Positions 46,431 to 57,469 of a stretch of 64,000 nucleotides of DNA are shown here, in pieces. Location of the stretch: contig NW_003314261.1 in the NCBI RefSeq assembly GCF_000143415.4, positions 558,001-622,000 on the forward strand, read 5' to 3'. Position 1 is the stretch's first letter. Each line of letters starts with the position of its first letter. The DNA comes from Selaginella moellendorffii (Eukaryota > Streptophyta > Lycopodiopsida > Selaginellales > Selaginellaceae). Made by a program: the position numbers and the translations under genes. The notes beneath the pieces were generated by a model. The model saw nothing but the letters and a program-made list of their open reading frames with translations. It did no database searches and was not told the origin of the DNA.

Positions 46431-46922
46431 CGTACTGTTCAATGGGATTTGAAGCTTCAGATATATAATTTTGATGTTGTTCATCACCCAGGGAGTTCTA
46501 TAAGTAATACTGATGCCCTTTCTCGAGCTCCTTTTCCTTCTTTGCTCTCTTTTCATGTTTCTAATGAGCTTGTTATTCTAGTATCTATGGATTTTCTAAA
46601 TGAGGATTCTATACCACTGGTAGTTGCTGTACTTGATATTCAGTGTTTACAAGGTACAGAACAAGATTTACCTTCTCTTGATGAGGTTTGTGAGGCTTAA
46701 AAGTTTGAGCTATGGATTCAAATGCTTCGAAAAGGGTTTAAGAATCTTGCATCACTTGCTAATGACTTGCCATTCCAACATTTACATTCTCAATATCACC
46801 TTGAAAACAGCCTTCTTTATTTTATAGGGACGGATCTTGATGATTATTTATGGTTGGTGGTGCCTTCAATCTTTATTTCACAGTTTCTTCATACATATTA
46901 TGATTTTCTTGTTCTAGATGGG

Positions 46923-47811
46923 TGTAAGCCACAAATTTTTCCTTTCCAATTTGCAAGTTTACCTCGACTATCCGACCAACTCTGCCTTGGCTTGTGCTAA
47001 GTTCCCTCGCCAAGGTTCTCGCCTATGGTACCAGCTCTTACTTGGTCCTACTTGGTTTCAGCTACTCACTGCACGAGCAACGAAGTGTTAGCCATCCATC
47101 TACGGATTCCCAAATCTCTCCCAATCCCCCTCCCCGGGTTAGACTGAACTTAAGGTTCGGCTACACTCTCCGCAGGCACAAGCAGCCAAGCACACCAAGC
47201 CTCCAGATTCCTAACACCCCAAGGTACCACAAGACTTGATCATGGGACCCTCTAAATCCCAAGCCTTGGGTGCAGCACTTGCTTTGGGACGTCGGGGCGA
47301 AACACCGTGGCCTAACGGCCCGGTATGGGTACCTCTACCCCCCCACTTCCATCCCGAAGGGAAGGCCCAAGCCCCTAGGAAGGGCGAGGTCCAGGAACCA
47401 GACTTGAAGGAACTTAGGAGTCTACATTTGGTATCAGAGCGGTCTCGGGTCCGACTCTGTTGGTTGGCTAAGGGAATCACACCACATGTTGATTGACATC
47501 TGGCTGGTCCAGTTTGCTCCCGAGGGGTAGGGTGTCAAGAGAGCGGGGCTCTTGGGAGAGTTGCGGCTCTCAGCTTCCGTTCACGAGGGCGTGAACTTAC
47601 AGGGAAGCGTGGTGGATTGTAAGCAACTAAAGGGAACGATTTGAGAGACGGTCAATGGGGTTCAAATATAGAGGGAAAGGGCCCATAAATAAGAGTGCAC
47701 CCCCTTTTCCAATTGGTTAAGGGTCTTGGGATATTTGGGGTTAAGCGTCCTTGGGTTTGAATAGTACTGGGCTGGGTGACCTCCCGGGAAGTCCAAACTC
47801 AAGAGCTTACA
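46923..47811 (+). mobile_element. Short LTR-type retroelement nested in the gypsy integrase region
   Basis: The insertion starts TGTAAGC and ends GCTTACA, and is flanked by a 5-bp direct duplication ATGGG (46918-46922 and 47812-47816). A perfect tRNA-iMet primer binding site TGGTATCAGAGC lies at 47429-47440, and a 194-bp terminal repeat of the TRIM family lies at 47618-47811 (compare 14975 and 19278). The left 500 bp, in the position of the 5' LTR, are not similar to the right LTR beyond the terminal bases. They match the repeat at 16430-16708 instead. It has no coding capacity. Confidence 0.7.
47429..47440 (+). promoter_or_regulatory. Primer binding site for initiator tRNA-Met
   Basis: TGGTATCAGAGC is the classical plant LTR-retrotransposon primer binding site, complementary to the 3' end of initiator tRNA-Met. 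It lies two bases after CTACA, the end of the presumed 5' LTR. Confidence 0.85.
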
Positions 47812-47836
47812 ATGGGCATATAGGACATCATCATAT

Positions 47837-47978
47837 GATCGAGAAGCTATGTAGGTCTTTTTATTTGCCAAAGATGCAACATGATGTTATCTAATATGTG
47901 CATAATTGATCGAGAAGCTATGTGGGTCTTTCTATTTGCCAAAGATGCAACATGATGTTATCTAATATATGCATAATT
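47837..47978 (+). repeat. 71-bp tandem duplication in gypsy integrase
   Basis: Two adjacent near-identical 71-bp units begin GATCGAGAAGCTATGT and include TTTGCCAAAGATGCAACATG. They differ at about three positions. They duplicate the integrase zinc-finger coding segment. Confidence 0.9.
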
Positions 47979-49951
47979 GCATTTGGTGCCAAGCTTGTAA
48001 TACTCCCTCTAGTGCTATGGAAGGACGGTTGGAGTCAATTGCAATTTCTTGTCCATTTGAGTTGGTAGCGTTTTATCTTATGGGACTTTTTCCACAATCG
48101 ACTGTTGGCAATGAGTATATTATTATTGCTTCTAACTACTTGACTTGTTAGATGGAAGTTGGTGCTCTTGCTAACGGCAACTGCTGTTAGATATTTCCTC
48201 TTCAATTGAGTAGTGTTTTAGCATTTTTGTCCGGAGTGGATTCTTTCAGCTAATGGTTCTGCATTTATGGTTGAGGCATTTCATGTTTTGACATCTTGGT
48301 TAGGGATATACCACACTTTCATAAGTGTTTATTATCCACAATCAAACGGTTTGGTGGAACGGCTCGTTCGGACATTCAAAGGGATGATCATGAAGTATAT
48401 GAACTTTCAACATTAGAATTGAGATGGTTATTTGCTATCTCTTTCATATGCATATGTCACAGGGGTGCAAAGTTTTGTTAGTGATTCACCATATAAACTT
48501 TTATATAGTCATAATCCAATATTACCAAAGGAGCTGGGTTGACTTTTATGATTGCAACGAGCTATCGATGCTAGGTCATAAGATTAATATTTGACAAGCA
48601 TTCTTCCACTTGTTCGAGTAGAATCTACTAAACACCTAGGCTATATACAAGTGGGATAACAACATCACTACAACCCATCATCGTTCGTGGAGTACAAAAT
48701 AAATAACTTAGTGTTAGTATATTTTCCCCATCTTATAATATGTAATTTATCTAAAGGGCTCCTTGCTCAGTGGAAAAGACTATATTAAGTGTTGTGGCAA
48801 GTTGGACCACAAGTTTATGAGGTTTGGCATGACATTCAATAGAGTGATCCTTTACAAATTATGTATATATAACAATTGAAACAATTTGCACAAAAAGATT
48901 AAGAACAATTAAGACCATTTATAGATCCACCAATACCTCTTCCTAATGTTCCACTAGATCCTAGCCTATCTATAAAAGAGCCTTGATGGTTTTCTATTAT
49001 TCCGAAAGGAGGGGATGATGTGAAGTCTAAGTATATGGCTACGAATATTAGTATAGTGGGATTTTGGTAATTATTATATTCTTTTCAATTTAGACAACTT
49101 GCTCTTATATATAAATTAAAGTTTTTGGGTTAATTGATATGTACATTTTCTGTATTCCTTTTCCATATTCCATGCACTCACAAATATGATTTATGTTACA
49201 ATAAAAGATTCATAAAATTTTTATAGTATAAATTTTATTATTTAAAAGCTATAATAAATATATATTAATTATTGTAATGAAAAACAGATAATGACACAAA
49301 TAAATGACAAAACAAAATATTATGACATAAATGCTATATACTTTTAAATTCGTTATTAATGTAGATATTCTTATAATAACTTTCCATTTAGAAAAGAAAA
49401 TATATTATATACATAATAATTTATTTACAATGATAATTTAATTTATTTGTTTAACCTATTCTTTGTCACCTCAGAAATAATGTAGAGCACTATAAAGATT
49501 GATTCTGAAAGGAAAAAAAAAAAAAGGAGAAAGCAAATGGACCTTGCAAGTGTAACATTAAAATCAACAAATTCTTTATTGTTTCAAACTATTCCTTAAT
49601 GTTTTTCATAGATTGAAATAAAATCATCTTCATAAAAAAGCATCTAAAATAAGATGCTACAAGCCAATCCAGATTTGAATCTTGTGGCCTGCCATGCTCA
49701 AAGGCATATTGTTTGAGTGCTTGCCACTAAGTAACTTGATTGCTTGGAATATTCCAGAATCGGCATCTAGACGAATTTTCGCACTTCTTTGTGGAGCACA
49801 ACTTCATCTCGTCGACGATTGGTTTTGATCAAATGCCAGCGATCGATCTGGTTTCATGGACCCGTCGAATATTCGAGTGGACGCGGTCCCATGGCCAGCA
49901 ATGGTCACTATATGCGTCATGCCACGCGGCCCCCTTGCGTTTTACACGCAT

Positions 49952-50052
49952 GTGAAGTACTTTGAAAGGTACCACCTCCCTCCGGAAAAAGAATTTCAAA
50001 GCTGTGAAGTACTTTGAGGTACCACCTCCCTCCGGAAAAAGAATTTCAAAGG
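49952..50052. repeat. 52-bp tandem duplication
   Basis: The unit GTGAAGTACTTTGAAAGG... with ACCACCTCCCTCCGG and AAAGAATTTCAAAG occurs at 49952 and again at 50004. The second copy lacks two bases. Confidence 0.9.
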
Positions 50053-50651
50053 CCTTTTGACTTGGCCGGCCACGATCCATCTTAAGTTATACGCTCCACA
50101 TATGATTTTATTGACTAATTTGCCGCGATATCGTTTCCAATAGTTTAGATTCGATCATCTTATTCAGTGTGTGAGCAGTAAAGATTAAATACTGGCAATG
50201 GAAGTACATGCCCTTGTAACGTCAGCTTTAACGTTTTTCTCTCGCGTTGCAAAACATTGTTTTCGCCCGAATCTTGAGCGAAGGTTCACAGGCATTGAAT
50301 CAAAGGTGTCAAGATAATCACCGAGAGAAAAAGAAGTTTGAAACGTCTACCAAAATGAACGGCTGGGATTGCGTCAGCTGGGGTAAACTATTATGATAAT
50401 TTCCAATTTGTCACCTTCCCATCCAGGGAGGGCGTATCACATGACGGCGGTCCAAGCTGGACGGCACGGCCACCATGCGGGAAGGTACACCTTCAACGTA
50501 CTGTACGTACCATCTTATCAAGGGATTAAACAATCACTGGAATTGCGGCCAACACGCATTGTGGGGCTTTTTTATTTACCTTTCTTGATTCTTGATCTTC
50601 GCTGGTACTAGCTATGCGGGAGTGCGAGAGAGGGATTAATCGATGACCTAG

Positions 50652-50672
50652 CTCCTCTCTCTCTCTCTCTCT
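50652..50672. repeat. CT microsatellite
   Basis: About ten CT dinucleotides lie some 350 bp upstream of the F-box gene start. CT runs near transcription start sites are common in plant promoters. Confidence 0.6.
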
Positions 50673-51001
50673 TCCTGGTGGAATACCTATCGACACCGCC
50701 AGGACCGTCAGGGAGGGTACTCGCTCGCTCGCCACTTGCGCTGCTCTAGATCTAGGCGCCGGTGGCCCGGCCATGGCATGGATTGGAGCTTAGGGATTTG
50801 CTGGCGGAGGCCACCGACGCACGGATCAAGGCGCGCGCGTGATCCAGGGGAGGCATTCGTACTTGGCCGATGATCTTGACGAGTCGCAGTGTAGGCCAAT
50901 CGAATTCGCGCAGTACTGGAGGAGCAAGGAAGAACAGGTGGAGTGTTTATGTGGACCGTTATCGCGGATTTGGAGCGGTGAATTTCTTGGGGTAATCGCC
51001 C

Positions 51002-53391
51002 ATGGCGGATCGGAAGATGAGCAAGAACAGCGGCGACAGTGTCATCGACCTCCTGGACGACAATATTCTGCTCCAGATCCTGGAGCGCCTTGAGGATCGA
51101 TTCGACCGCCAGGCGTGGTGCCTCAGCTGCAAGCACTTCCTGCGCCTCGAGGCCAGCACCAGGAACCGGATCCAGCTCATGCGCCACGAAGTTCTCGAAG
51201 GGATCCTCCACAGGTACTCGCGGCTGGAGCATCTGGATCTGTCGCATTGCATCCAGCTGGTGGACGAGAATCTGGCGCTCGTAGGGCAGATCGCGGGAAA
51301 TCGTCTCGCCTCGATCAACCTGTCGCGAGTTGGGGGTTTTACCAGCGCTGGGCTGGGGCTGCTGGCGCGATCCTGCTGTGCCTCCCTCACCGACGTGGAC
51401 CTGAGCTACTGCTCCAATCTCAAGGACTCGGACGTGCTTGCGCTCGCGCAAATCTCCAATCTCCAGGCTCTCCGCCTCACGGGCTGCCACTCCATCACAG
51501 ACATTGGGTTGGGCTGCTTGGCCGCTGGCTGTAAGATGCTCAAGCTTCTCACGCTCAAGGGGTGCTTGGGGATCACGGACATTGGCATTGCTCTCGTTGC
51601 CGTGAATTGCAAGCAGCTAAGAACACTGGATCTCTCGTACACCGAGGTGAGTCTCTTTTCTCTTTGCTTTGGCGTGATTCTAGCAGATCGCCATTTGTCC
51701 TGGTTTTCTCGTCTTTGGTTTGACTTGGTGGTCTGAGCTTTTGCTTTTGTTGTTCCGTGAAGGTGACCGACGAAGGCCTGGCATCCATAGCGACTTTGCA
51801 CTCGCTGGAGGTTCTGAATCTGGTTTCTTGCAACAATGTTGACGATGGAGGATTGAGATCGTTGAAAAGGAGCTGCAGATCGTTGCTGGTACGTCAGGAG
51901 TGCTCTTTTTCTCCGATGTAAACGACTTCTCTCCTTTCAGAAGCTGGATGTTTCTCGATGCTCCAATGTCAGTGACGCAGGTCTCGCAGCTCTGGCCACC
52001 AGTCACCTCTCCTTGGAACAGCTTACACTTTCCTACTGCTCTATCGTAAGTCTCAACGTTATCTACTCGTACATGTAGAAATTGACCCCTGTGAGCTCAG
52101 ATCACGGACGATCTACTGGCCACCTTTCAAAAGTTTGATCACCTGCAATCAATTGTCTTGGACGGGTGTGAGATTGCTCGCAACGGTCTCCCTTTCATCG
52201 CCAGGGGTTGTAAGCAGCTCAAGGAGCTCAGCTTAAGCAAGTGTAGAGGTGTAACGGACAGAGGCATAGCTGCTGTTGCTCAAGGATGCACTGCTCTTCA
52301 CAAGCTCAACCTGACGTGCTGCCGGGAGCTGACGGACGCGTCTCTGTGCCGGATCTCCAAGGACTGCAAGGGTCTCGAGAGCTTGAAAATGGAGTCGTGC
52401 AGCCTCATCACCGAGGATGGGCTGTGTGGTCTCGGCGAAGGCTGTCCTCGTCTCGAAGAACTCGATTTCACCGAGTGCAACATGAGTGATACCGGTACGT
52501 TTGATCATTTCGAGCCGATTGACTCGAGTACTGATTGATTCGCTTTCAGGCCTCAAGTATATTTCCAAGTGCACGGCACTGAGGTCCCTCAAGCTGGGAT
52601 TTTGCTCCACCATCACAGACAAAGGCGTTGCTCACATTGGTGCCAGGTGTTGTAACCTTCGAGAGCTTGACTTCTACAGGTAGCAGTAACTTCACTTGTG
52701 AGTCGGTTTTGTAACAAGTCTTGGTGGTTTCTTCAACAGGTCCAAAGGTATAGGTGACGCTGGAGTGGCAGCAATTGCTTCCGGGTGTCCGAAACTCAAG
52801 CTTTTGGATCTTTCGTATTGTAGCAAGATCACAGACTGCTCGTTGCAATCGCTGTCGCAGCTGAGAGAGCTGCAACGCCTCGAGCTCCGCGGCTGCGTGC
52901 TTGTTTCGTCGACAGGCCTGGCCGTGATGGCATCGGGCTGCAAGAGGCTCACGGAGATCGATATAAAGCGCTGCTCCCAGATCGGGAACGCTGGAGTCTC
53001 GGCCTTGTCCTTCTTTTGCCCCGGCCTCCGAATGGTACGTAATAAGAGATTCACAAAACTTTCATCTTTCACATTGCTATGATCCTAACTTTGGTGGTTT
53101 TTTTCTTACCAGATGAACATCTCGTATTGCCCGATCTCAAAGGCGGGATTGCTGAGCCTTCCCCGGCTCAGCTGCTTGCAAAGCGTCCGGCTCGTCCACC
53201 TCAAGAACGTCACAGTGGATTGCTTCGTGACAGTGCTCCAGAATTGCAAGAGCTTGAAGAACGTCAAGCTTCCATCGTATTTGAGAACACTCCTCCCTCC
53301 CGGGATCGCGGAAGAGATGGAATCGCGGGGCTGCCGAATTCGATGGATGGACAAAGCCTTGGAAGAAGACGATGCCCTCGAGCCTCACTGA
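51002..53391 (+). CDS. F-box/leucine-rich-repeat protein (FBL3-like)
   Basis: Seven exons (51002..51646, 51763..51888, 51941..52045, 52101..52494, 52550..52679, 52740..53034 and 53113..53391) give 657 aa. The N-terminal F-box is visible as LLDDNILLQILERLEDRFDR followed by WCLSCKHFLRLEA. About 18 cysteine-containing LRRs follow with the pattern L-x-x-L-x-L-x-x-C-x-x-I-T-D (LRLTGCHSITDIGLGCLAAG, LSLSKCRGVTDRGIAAVAQG). F-box proteins bind SKP1 and give SCF ubiquitin ligases their substrate specificity; the LRRs bind the target. Length and layout match Arabidopsis FBL3. Introns are 50-120 bp. An earlier small frame at 50839-51093 is probably 5' leader. Confidence 0.93.
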
Positions 53392-53516
53392 GAGAAATTC
53401 CTTTATTTCTTTGTATTTAAGTTTTAAAGGGGGTGTTAAACGTACAGGGCAAAGAAACCCTCGGATTTTAGGGTTCTTAGGGACGCGCGAGCTCGAGCGC
53501 GCGCTGGGGATCAAAG

Positions 53517-54968
53517 GTGTGTGAGTCTAGTCGCGGCGGTGAGATGCCGAGCTTCGTAGTGGTTGCTGGAGCAGATGTAGAGATGGCGGAAGGGAATGGG
53601 ATTTCCGCGAGGATTGACCTGAATTTGCATCTGGCGCCTCCGGCCACTGCCGATTTCCTGCGGCTAGGGCCAGGGATTGAGGAGGAGGAGCGGCAGCAGC
53701 AGCAACAGCCACGGGAAGGGGGCCAAAATCAGGGTGGGAATCTCCAGCGCAGGATTTTGCCGCGTTTTGGCCCTGGGATCCATGGCGTGTTCCTGGATCT
53801 TCATCCAGACAGCGATTCTGAGGCTAGAATACGTCCGGCTGTGGAGCATTCGATGCGTCCTCCCATCCGGCACCATCGCTTCAGGCGTTACTCGACTCGC
53901 GGCCCTTCGCTGGTGAGTGTGGCCGGGCTGGAGGAGAGATCTAGGAGGCTTTTTCACGATTCGCGAAGCCCGCAGCAACAGCAGCAGCAACCACAGCAAG
54001 ATACTTCCAAGGACAAGGCACCCGCGAAAGAAAGCGAGGACGACTCCTCCAAGGACGAGACCGGAGTGGTCAAGCGTGGCGGGAACGAGAACTTTGAGTG
54101 TAACGTGTGCTTGGATATGGCAGTGGAGCCCGTGGTGACGGTGTGTGGGCACCTCTTCTGCTGGAGTTGCTTGCACCAGTGGCTCTACGTGCACTCGGAG
54201 AACGAGGAGTGCCCGGTTTGCAAAGGCTCGGTTGGCGAGAATTCGATCATCCCGATCTATGGGAGAGGGAGTTCGTCGTCGGCTCGACAGGAACTTAGCG
54301 TGCAAGACGACGAAGCTCGAGTTCCTCCTCGCCCTCACGCTCGAAGGGTGGATAGCTTGCGGCAGAGAGTGGAAGCTGAGACAACAGCAGTGCCAGTGGA
54401 GGATCGGGACGCCGAGCAAGACCGGATCAACTTGAACGAGATGCTCCGGATGAGCAGGGTGGTGCGCTTGTTGCACGACAACATGTCGTCGCGCTTCCGG
54501 CGGCGCATGTCCGAGCGAAGAGAACACTACCGGACGCCATCGATGACGACCACAGCGGCGAGCACTCAACCGGTCGAGTTTACTGTGGGAGAGTTTGAGG
54601 CACGAGCTGCGACTTTCCAGGATGACTACGTGCGGCAGCTCTCGGCCAGCCGCGCCGATACTGAGGAACGTGTGAATGCTATCCGAGCGAGGTTGGCGAG
54701 CTTGGTGGAGACGATTGAGTCGCACCGTCGGCAAGCGGCGTCCATGGCTGCGAGGTTCCATGACACTGCAAGAGAAGCCGTGGCGTTAACAGCAACTGTG
54801 GGTGTCAGCGCCCAACCGAGCGACGCTGTCATTGCCACAGCGGAGACAATTGAGCGCTCAAACAGTGTTAGCTCCGTTGCTAGACCCCGAGAGTCCGAGG
54901 AAGGGAGCACCTCGGGTGGTGGTGACTCGGAAGTCTTACATAGCAGGAAAAGGAGGCGCTTGAACTAA
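53517..54968 (+). CDS. RMA-like RING-type E3 ubiquitin ligase, 483 aa
   Basis: This is an intronless gene. A C3HC4 RING is complete: CNVCLDMAVEPVVTVCGHLF, then CWSCLHQW and CPVCKGSV, followed by IIPIYGRG as in plant RMA and animal RNF5/RNF185 ligases, which act in ER quality control. The RING sits at about residues 195-245, unusually far from the N-terminus. The N-terminal part is Gln/acid rich; the C-terminal part has a coiled-coil-like stretch (ARLASLVETIESHRRQ) but no clear hydrophobic membrane anchor, unlike classical RMAs. The first ATG (53517) or the one at 53544 could start translation. It begins 125 bp after the F-box gene and its stop overlaps the next ATG. Confidence 0.9.
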   Translation: MCESSRGGEMPSFVVVAGADVEMAEGNGISARIDLNLHLAPPATADFLRLGPGIEEEERQQQQQPREGGQNQGGNLQRRILPRFGPGIHGVFLDLHPDSDSEARIRPAVEHSMRPPIRHHRFRRYSTRGPSLVSVAGLEERSRRLFHDSRSPQQQQQQPQQDTSKDKAPAKESEDDSSKDETGVVKRGGNENFECNVCLDMAVEPVVTVCGHLFCWSCLHQWLYVHSENEECPVCKGSVGENSIIPIYGRGSSSSARQELSVQDDEARVPPRPHARRVDSLRQRVEAETTAVPVEDRDAEQDRINLNEMLRMSRVVRLLHDNMSSRFRRRMSERREHYRTPSMTTTAASTQPVEFTVGEFEARAATFQDDYVRQLSASRADTEERVNAIRARLASLVETIESHRRQAASMAARFHDTAREAVALTATVGVSAQPSDAVIATAETIERSNSVSSVARPRESEEGSTSGGGDSEVLHSRKRRRLN

Positions 54969-55108
54969 TGCTGTATTGCGTGGATTCAGAGGTGATCGAC
55001 AAGTGGTCTATTTCGGAAGGAACAGGTGTCCGCAATAATTCGTTGGAAGGCGATAAAAGGAGGATTCACAGGAGGGTGAGAAGGAAATTAATTACGCAGG
55101 AGGAGAAT

Positions 55109-56200
55109 ATGGTAGAACAAAAGGTAGCTTTGGTGGCTGGAGCAACTGGACTCGTTGGTAACAGTCTACTAGAGCTGCTGCCGAAGTCCCAGTGGAAGGT
55201 CTATGGCCTTGCTCGACGGCCGAGGCCGAGCTGGTTTGTGAATACAGGGGTGGAGTACATCGAGTGTGACTTGCTGGATAGAAGTGATACACTCCGCAAG
55301 GTGTCGAGGCTGACAGACGTGACACATCTCTTCTGGGTGGTCTGGGTCCACAAGAGCGACGGTGAGGAACAAGGCAACTGCGAGGCAAATGGAAGCATGC
55401 TTTCGAATGCTCTGGACGCGCTGCTTCTCAACGCCAAGCAGCTGGAACACATCTGTCTCCAGACTGGTTCCAAGCACTACATCGGCCCGCAGAGCCTGTG
55501 GGGGAAGATAGATCATGGAGAGCTCCCTTTCGTCGAGGACGGCCCCCGGCTTGGTGTTCCAAACTTCTACTACACTCTCGAGGACATTGTCTACGACGCT
55601 GCAAAGAAGAAGAAGGGTCTCACTTGGTCGATCCACCGGCCCAGTGTCATCTTTGGATTCGCTCCCAGGAACCTCATCAACCTAGTTCATGCGGTAGCGG
55701 TCTATGCCAGCATTTGCAAGCAGCAGGGGCTACCGTTTGTCTTTCCTGGACACTCGGAGGCGTGGGAGTGCAAGACGGACGTTTCGGACGCGGAGCTTAT
55801 TGCTGAGCAACAGATCTGGGCGGCGACAGACGCCAGAGCCAAGAACCAGGCCTTCAACGTGACAAACGGGGACCTGGTTACGTGGAAGGAGCTGTGGCAC
55901 GCGGTGGCGCTCAAGTTTGATCTCCAAGTGCCTGTCTACAGTGGCTCCCCGACGAGCATGGAGGAGATATTGCGAGACAAGCAAGAAGTGTGGGAGGAGA
56001 TGACGAGATCCAACAGGTTGCACGCAACGACCAACTTGAGGAAGGTGGCGAGGATTTTAGACGAAGCCTTCAACTTTCCATTTCGTCTGGTGAGCAGCAA
56101 TAGCAAATGCCGGGAGTTTGGATTCAACGGCAGCAGAGACACGGAAGCGTCACTGACACGAGTGATCGATCGAATGCGGGCAGCTCGGATCATCCCGTAA
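55109..56200 (+). CDS. PRISE-family reductase (progesterone 5-beta-reductase / iridoid-synthase-like)
   Basis: This is an intronless gene of 363 aa. It is an NADPH-dependent short-chain-dehydrogenase-like enzyme that reduces enone C=C bonds. Seen are the nucleotide-binding motif GATGLVGN near the N-terminus, LARRPRPSW, the FWVVWV strand, the catalytic Lys segment QTGSKHYIGP and the catalytic Tyr segment FYYTLED, both diagnostic of the family. HRPSVIFGFAPRN and FNVTNGDLVTWKELW follow. The natural substrate in a lycophyte is unknown; steroid or small-enone reduction is inferred. The frame is open back to an ATG at 54968 overlapping the previous stop, but similarity starts at MVEQKVALVAG, so 55109 is chosen. 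Confidence 0.93.
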   Translation: MVEQKVALVAGATGLVGNSLLELLPKSQWKVYGLARRPRPSWFVNTGVEYIECDLLDRSDTLRKVSRLTDVTHLFWVVWVHKSDGEEQGNCEANGSMLSNALDALLLNAKQLEHICLQTGSKHYIGPQSLWGKIDHGELPFVEDGPRLGVPNFYYTLEDIVYDAAKKKKGLTWSIHRPSVIFGFAPRNLINLVHAVAVYASICKQQGLPFVFPGHSEAWECKTDVSDAELIAEQQIWAATDARAKNQAFNVTNGDLVTWKELWHAVALKFDLQVPVYSGSPTSMEEILRDKQEVWEEMTRSNRLHATTNLRKVARILDEAFNFPFRLVSSNSKCREFGFNGSRDTEASLTRVIDRMRAARIIP

Positions 56201-56228
56201 CAAGAAGAGGGGTACGCTGTCAAGTTTC

Positions 56229-57397
56229 TTAGATGCCAGTGTTTTCGATGACTTGCTCAGTGATCCAAGTCTGTCCAGGCTCTACGCACAGCGGCTTTTC
56301 ACCCGAAGTTGGGCCTAGCAGCACAAACTTTTTCCAGTCTTCCTCCTGCGACTCTGGCCCCGGATTGGAGAGGTTCAGATACCTCAGTCCCGATTTCTGG
56401 AAGGTGAACGAGCGGCGCTTTCCCTGGCAGTCAAAAACAAGCATTCAAGTGTTGAGAAGATCGATCGTCAACTTACTCGATCTAGCAGCGTCCACGGCAT
56501 CGAGGACATGAAGTAGAGGCGATTCATTCCAGGTGCTAGTGGAGCCATCTCGGAGCAGTGGCGGTGCCAGAGCCGACCATCTTTGCCGACAAAGCTCTCG
56601 TCGCCTTGCTGGGATTCTCTCTCCGGGCGCTTGTACGATCCTCCACTGAGCAGCACTGCAAGTTTCTCAAAGATCCGGGGGCCCTGCTCTTCGCCAGCGG
56701 TGGTGTTTTCGGCGATGGATTCGTCTCCCAGGGACAGGAAGTTGGTTCCCAGCAGGCCCATCGCGTAAGCTCCAGCCAAGTCGCCAATCTCGACCGCAGT
56801 GGCGATGGATGCGTGGAAGCAGCAGGGAACTTTGCCAGTGTTTTCGATCGACAAGGTGGATTGAAGCTGCTGCTTGGAGAGCGTGACGCTGTTCTTGAGC
56901 TTGAGATTTGGCAGGCCAGAGCCCAGTGTGATCTAAAACATAAAAAGAAAAAAATCTAGATCCATAGTGGAACTTCTCTCTACCTTGACCCATTTGTTGG
57001 GAGCTCTTGAGACTCCATTGACGATCCATGACAATGGAGGATTGTTTGCGCGCTTGGTTTCTTCACCATCTTCTACTTCTGGGATTCTTGCCACTGACGC
57101 GCGGATTCCTCCTTTGTAGGCGCAGCAGCCCCCTTGCAGTGGAAATCTCTTGGAGTGGAGGACTTCTTCCTGAGATTCGTGCCACATTATCGGTTTGTAG
57201 GATGTAACCACGCCTTGCGGCAGTGCTATCGTGGCGGCGGAGCCACAGGCGAGCTTGAGCCGTGCCTCAACGATTCCATCGCTTCTCTCGAATTCCAGCT
57301 CCTTGCAGCCAAATCGCTCTTGCAGTAGCTCCGCCCGCTCCATTCGTTCCCATTTCAGTGGACTCAAGCCTATGGCGCTCTTACCAGCAATCTCCAT
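56229..57397 (-). CDS. PnsB2/NDF5-like, aldose-1-epimerase-fold protein
   Basis: Exons 57397..56984, 56932..56477 and 56423..56229 join in phase to 354 aa. The sequence resembles the galactose-mutarotase-fold proteins of plants that include PnsB2/NDF5, a subunit of the photosynthetic NDH complex at thylakoids: [39 protein letters not shown]. Catalytic His residues of true epimerases are not evident, which fits a structural role. No strong chloroplast transit peptide is visible in [17 protein letters not shown], so either the annotation lacks a 5' exon or the protein is elsewhere. Its stop is 28 bp from the stop of the convergent PRISE gene, so their 3' UTRs must overlap. Confidence 0.6.
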
Positions 57398-57469
57398 GAG
57401 ATATTTGCGGGTATGTTCTTGGGTTTTTCTTTTTCATGAATTAGGGTTTTTTTAAAAGGGGTGAGTTAT

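Larger units (their letters stand above)
44902..48700 (+). mobile_element. Decayed Ty3/gypsy retrotransposon (pol remnants), split by a nested insertion
   Basis: On the plus strand, in pol order, these appear. A protease-RT linker lies at about 44990-45060 (FDLILSINLLHHNH). Reverse transcriptase fragments lie at 45260-46025 (NGSICFCIEYRLLNEV, SCWFTKLDLTFGY, FRTPFGLYEFLVIPF, NFIDDVLIHSKG; the YLDD-like site reads FIDD). RNase H pieces lie at 46240-46560 (HVDAFDISFRGVLIQ, FDVVHHPGSSISNTDALSRA). The integrase zinc finger follows after the insertion (HDVI with a stop, CIWCQAC), then FELVAFYLMGLFPQS. Stops and frameshifts occur throughout, so it is inactive. A 100-N gap lies within RNase H. No intact LTRs were found. 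Confidence 0.85.
48701..50838. other. Intergenic region: retroelement tail, AT-rich DNA, then upstream region of the F-box gene
   Basis: No gene is supported. 48701-49500 is AT-rich with traces of the retroelement. From about 49700 composition becomes more balanced. It includes a 52-bp tandem repeat at 49952-50052 and a CT microsatellite at about 50652-50672 near the presumed transcription start of the F-box gene. Confidence 0.5.

Noticed and set aside
47211-47496. Overlapping open frames in the nested retroelement
   Set aside because: They lie across LTR-like sequence and the primer binding site and lack any retroelement protein motif.
53664-54761. 365-codon minus-strand frame opposite the RING gene
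   Set aside because: The plus strand carries a complete RING motif; the minus frame is His/Arg/Leu-rich antisense sequence.
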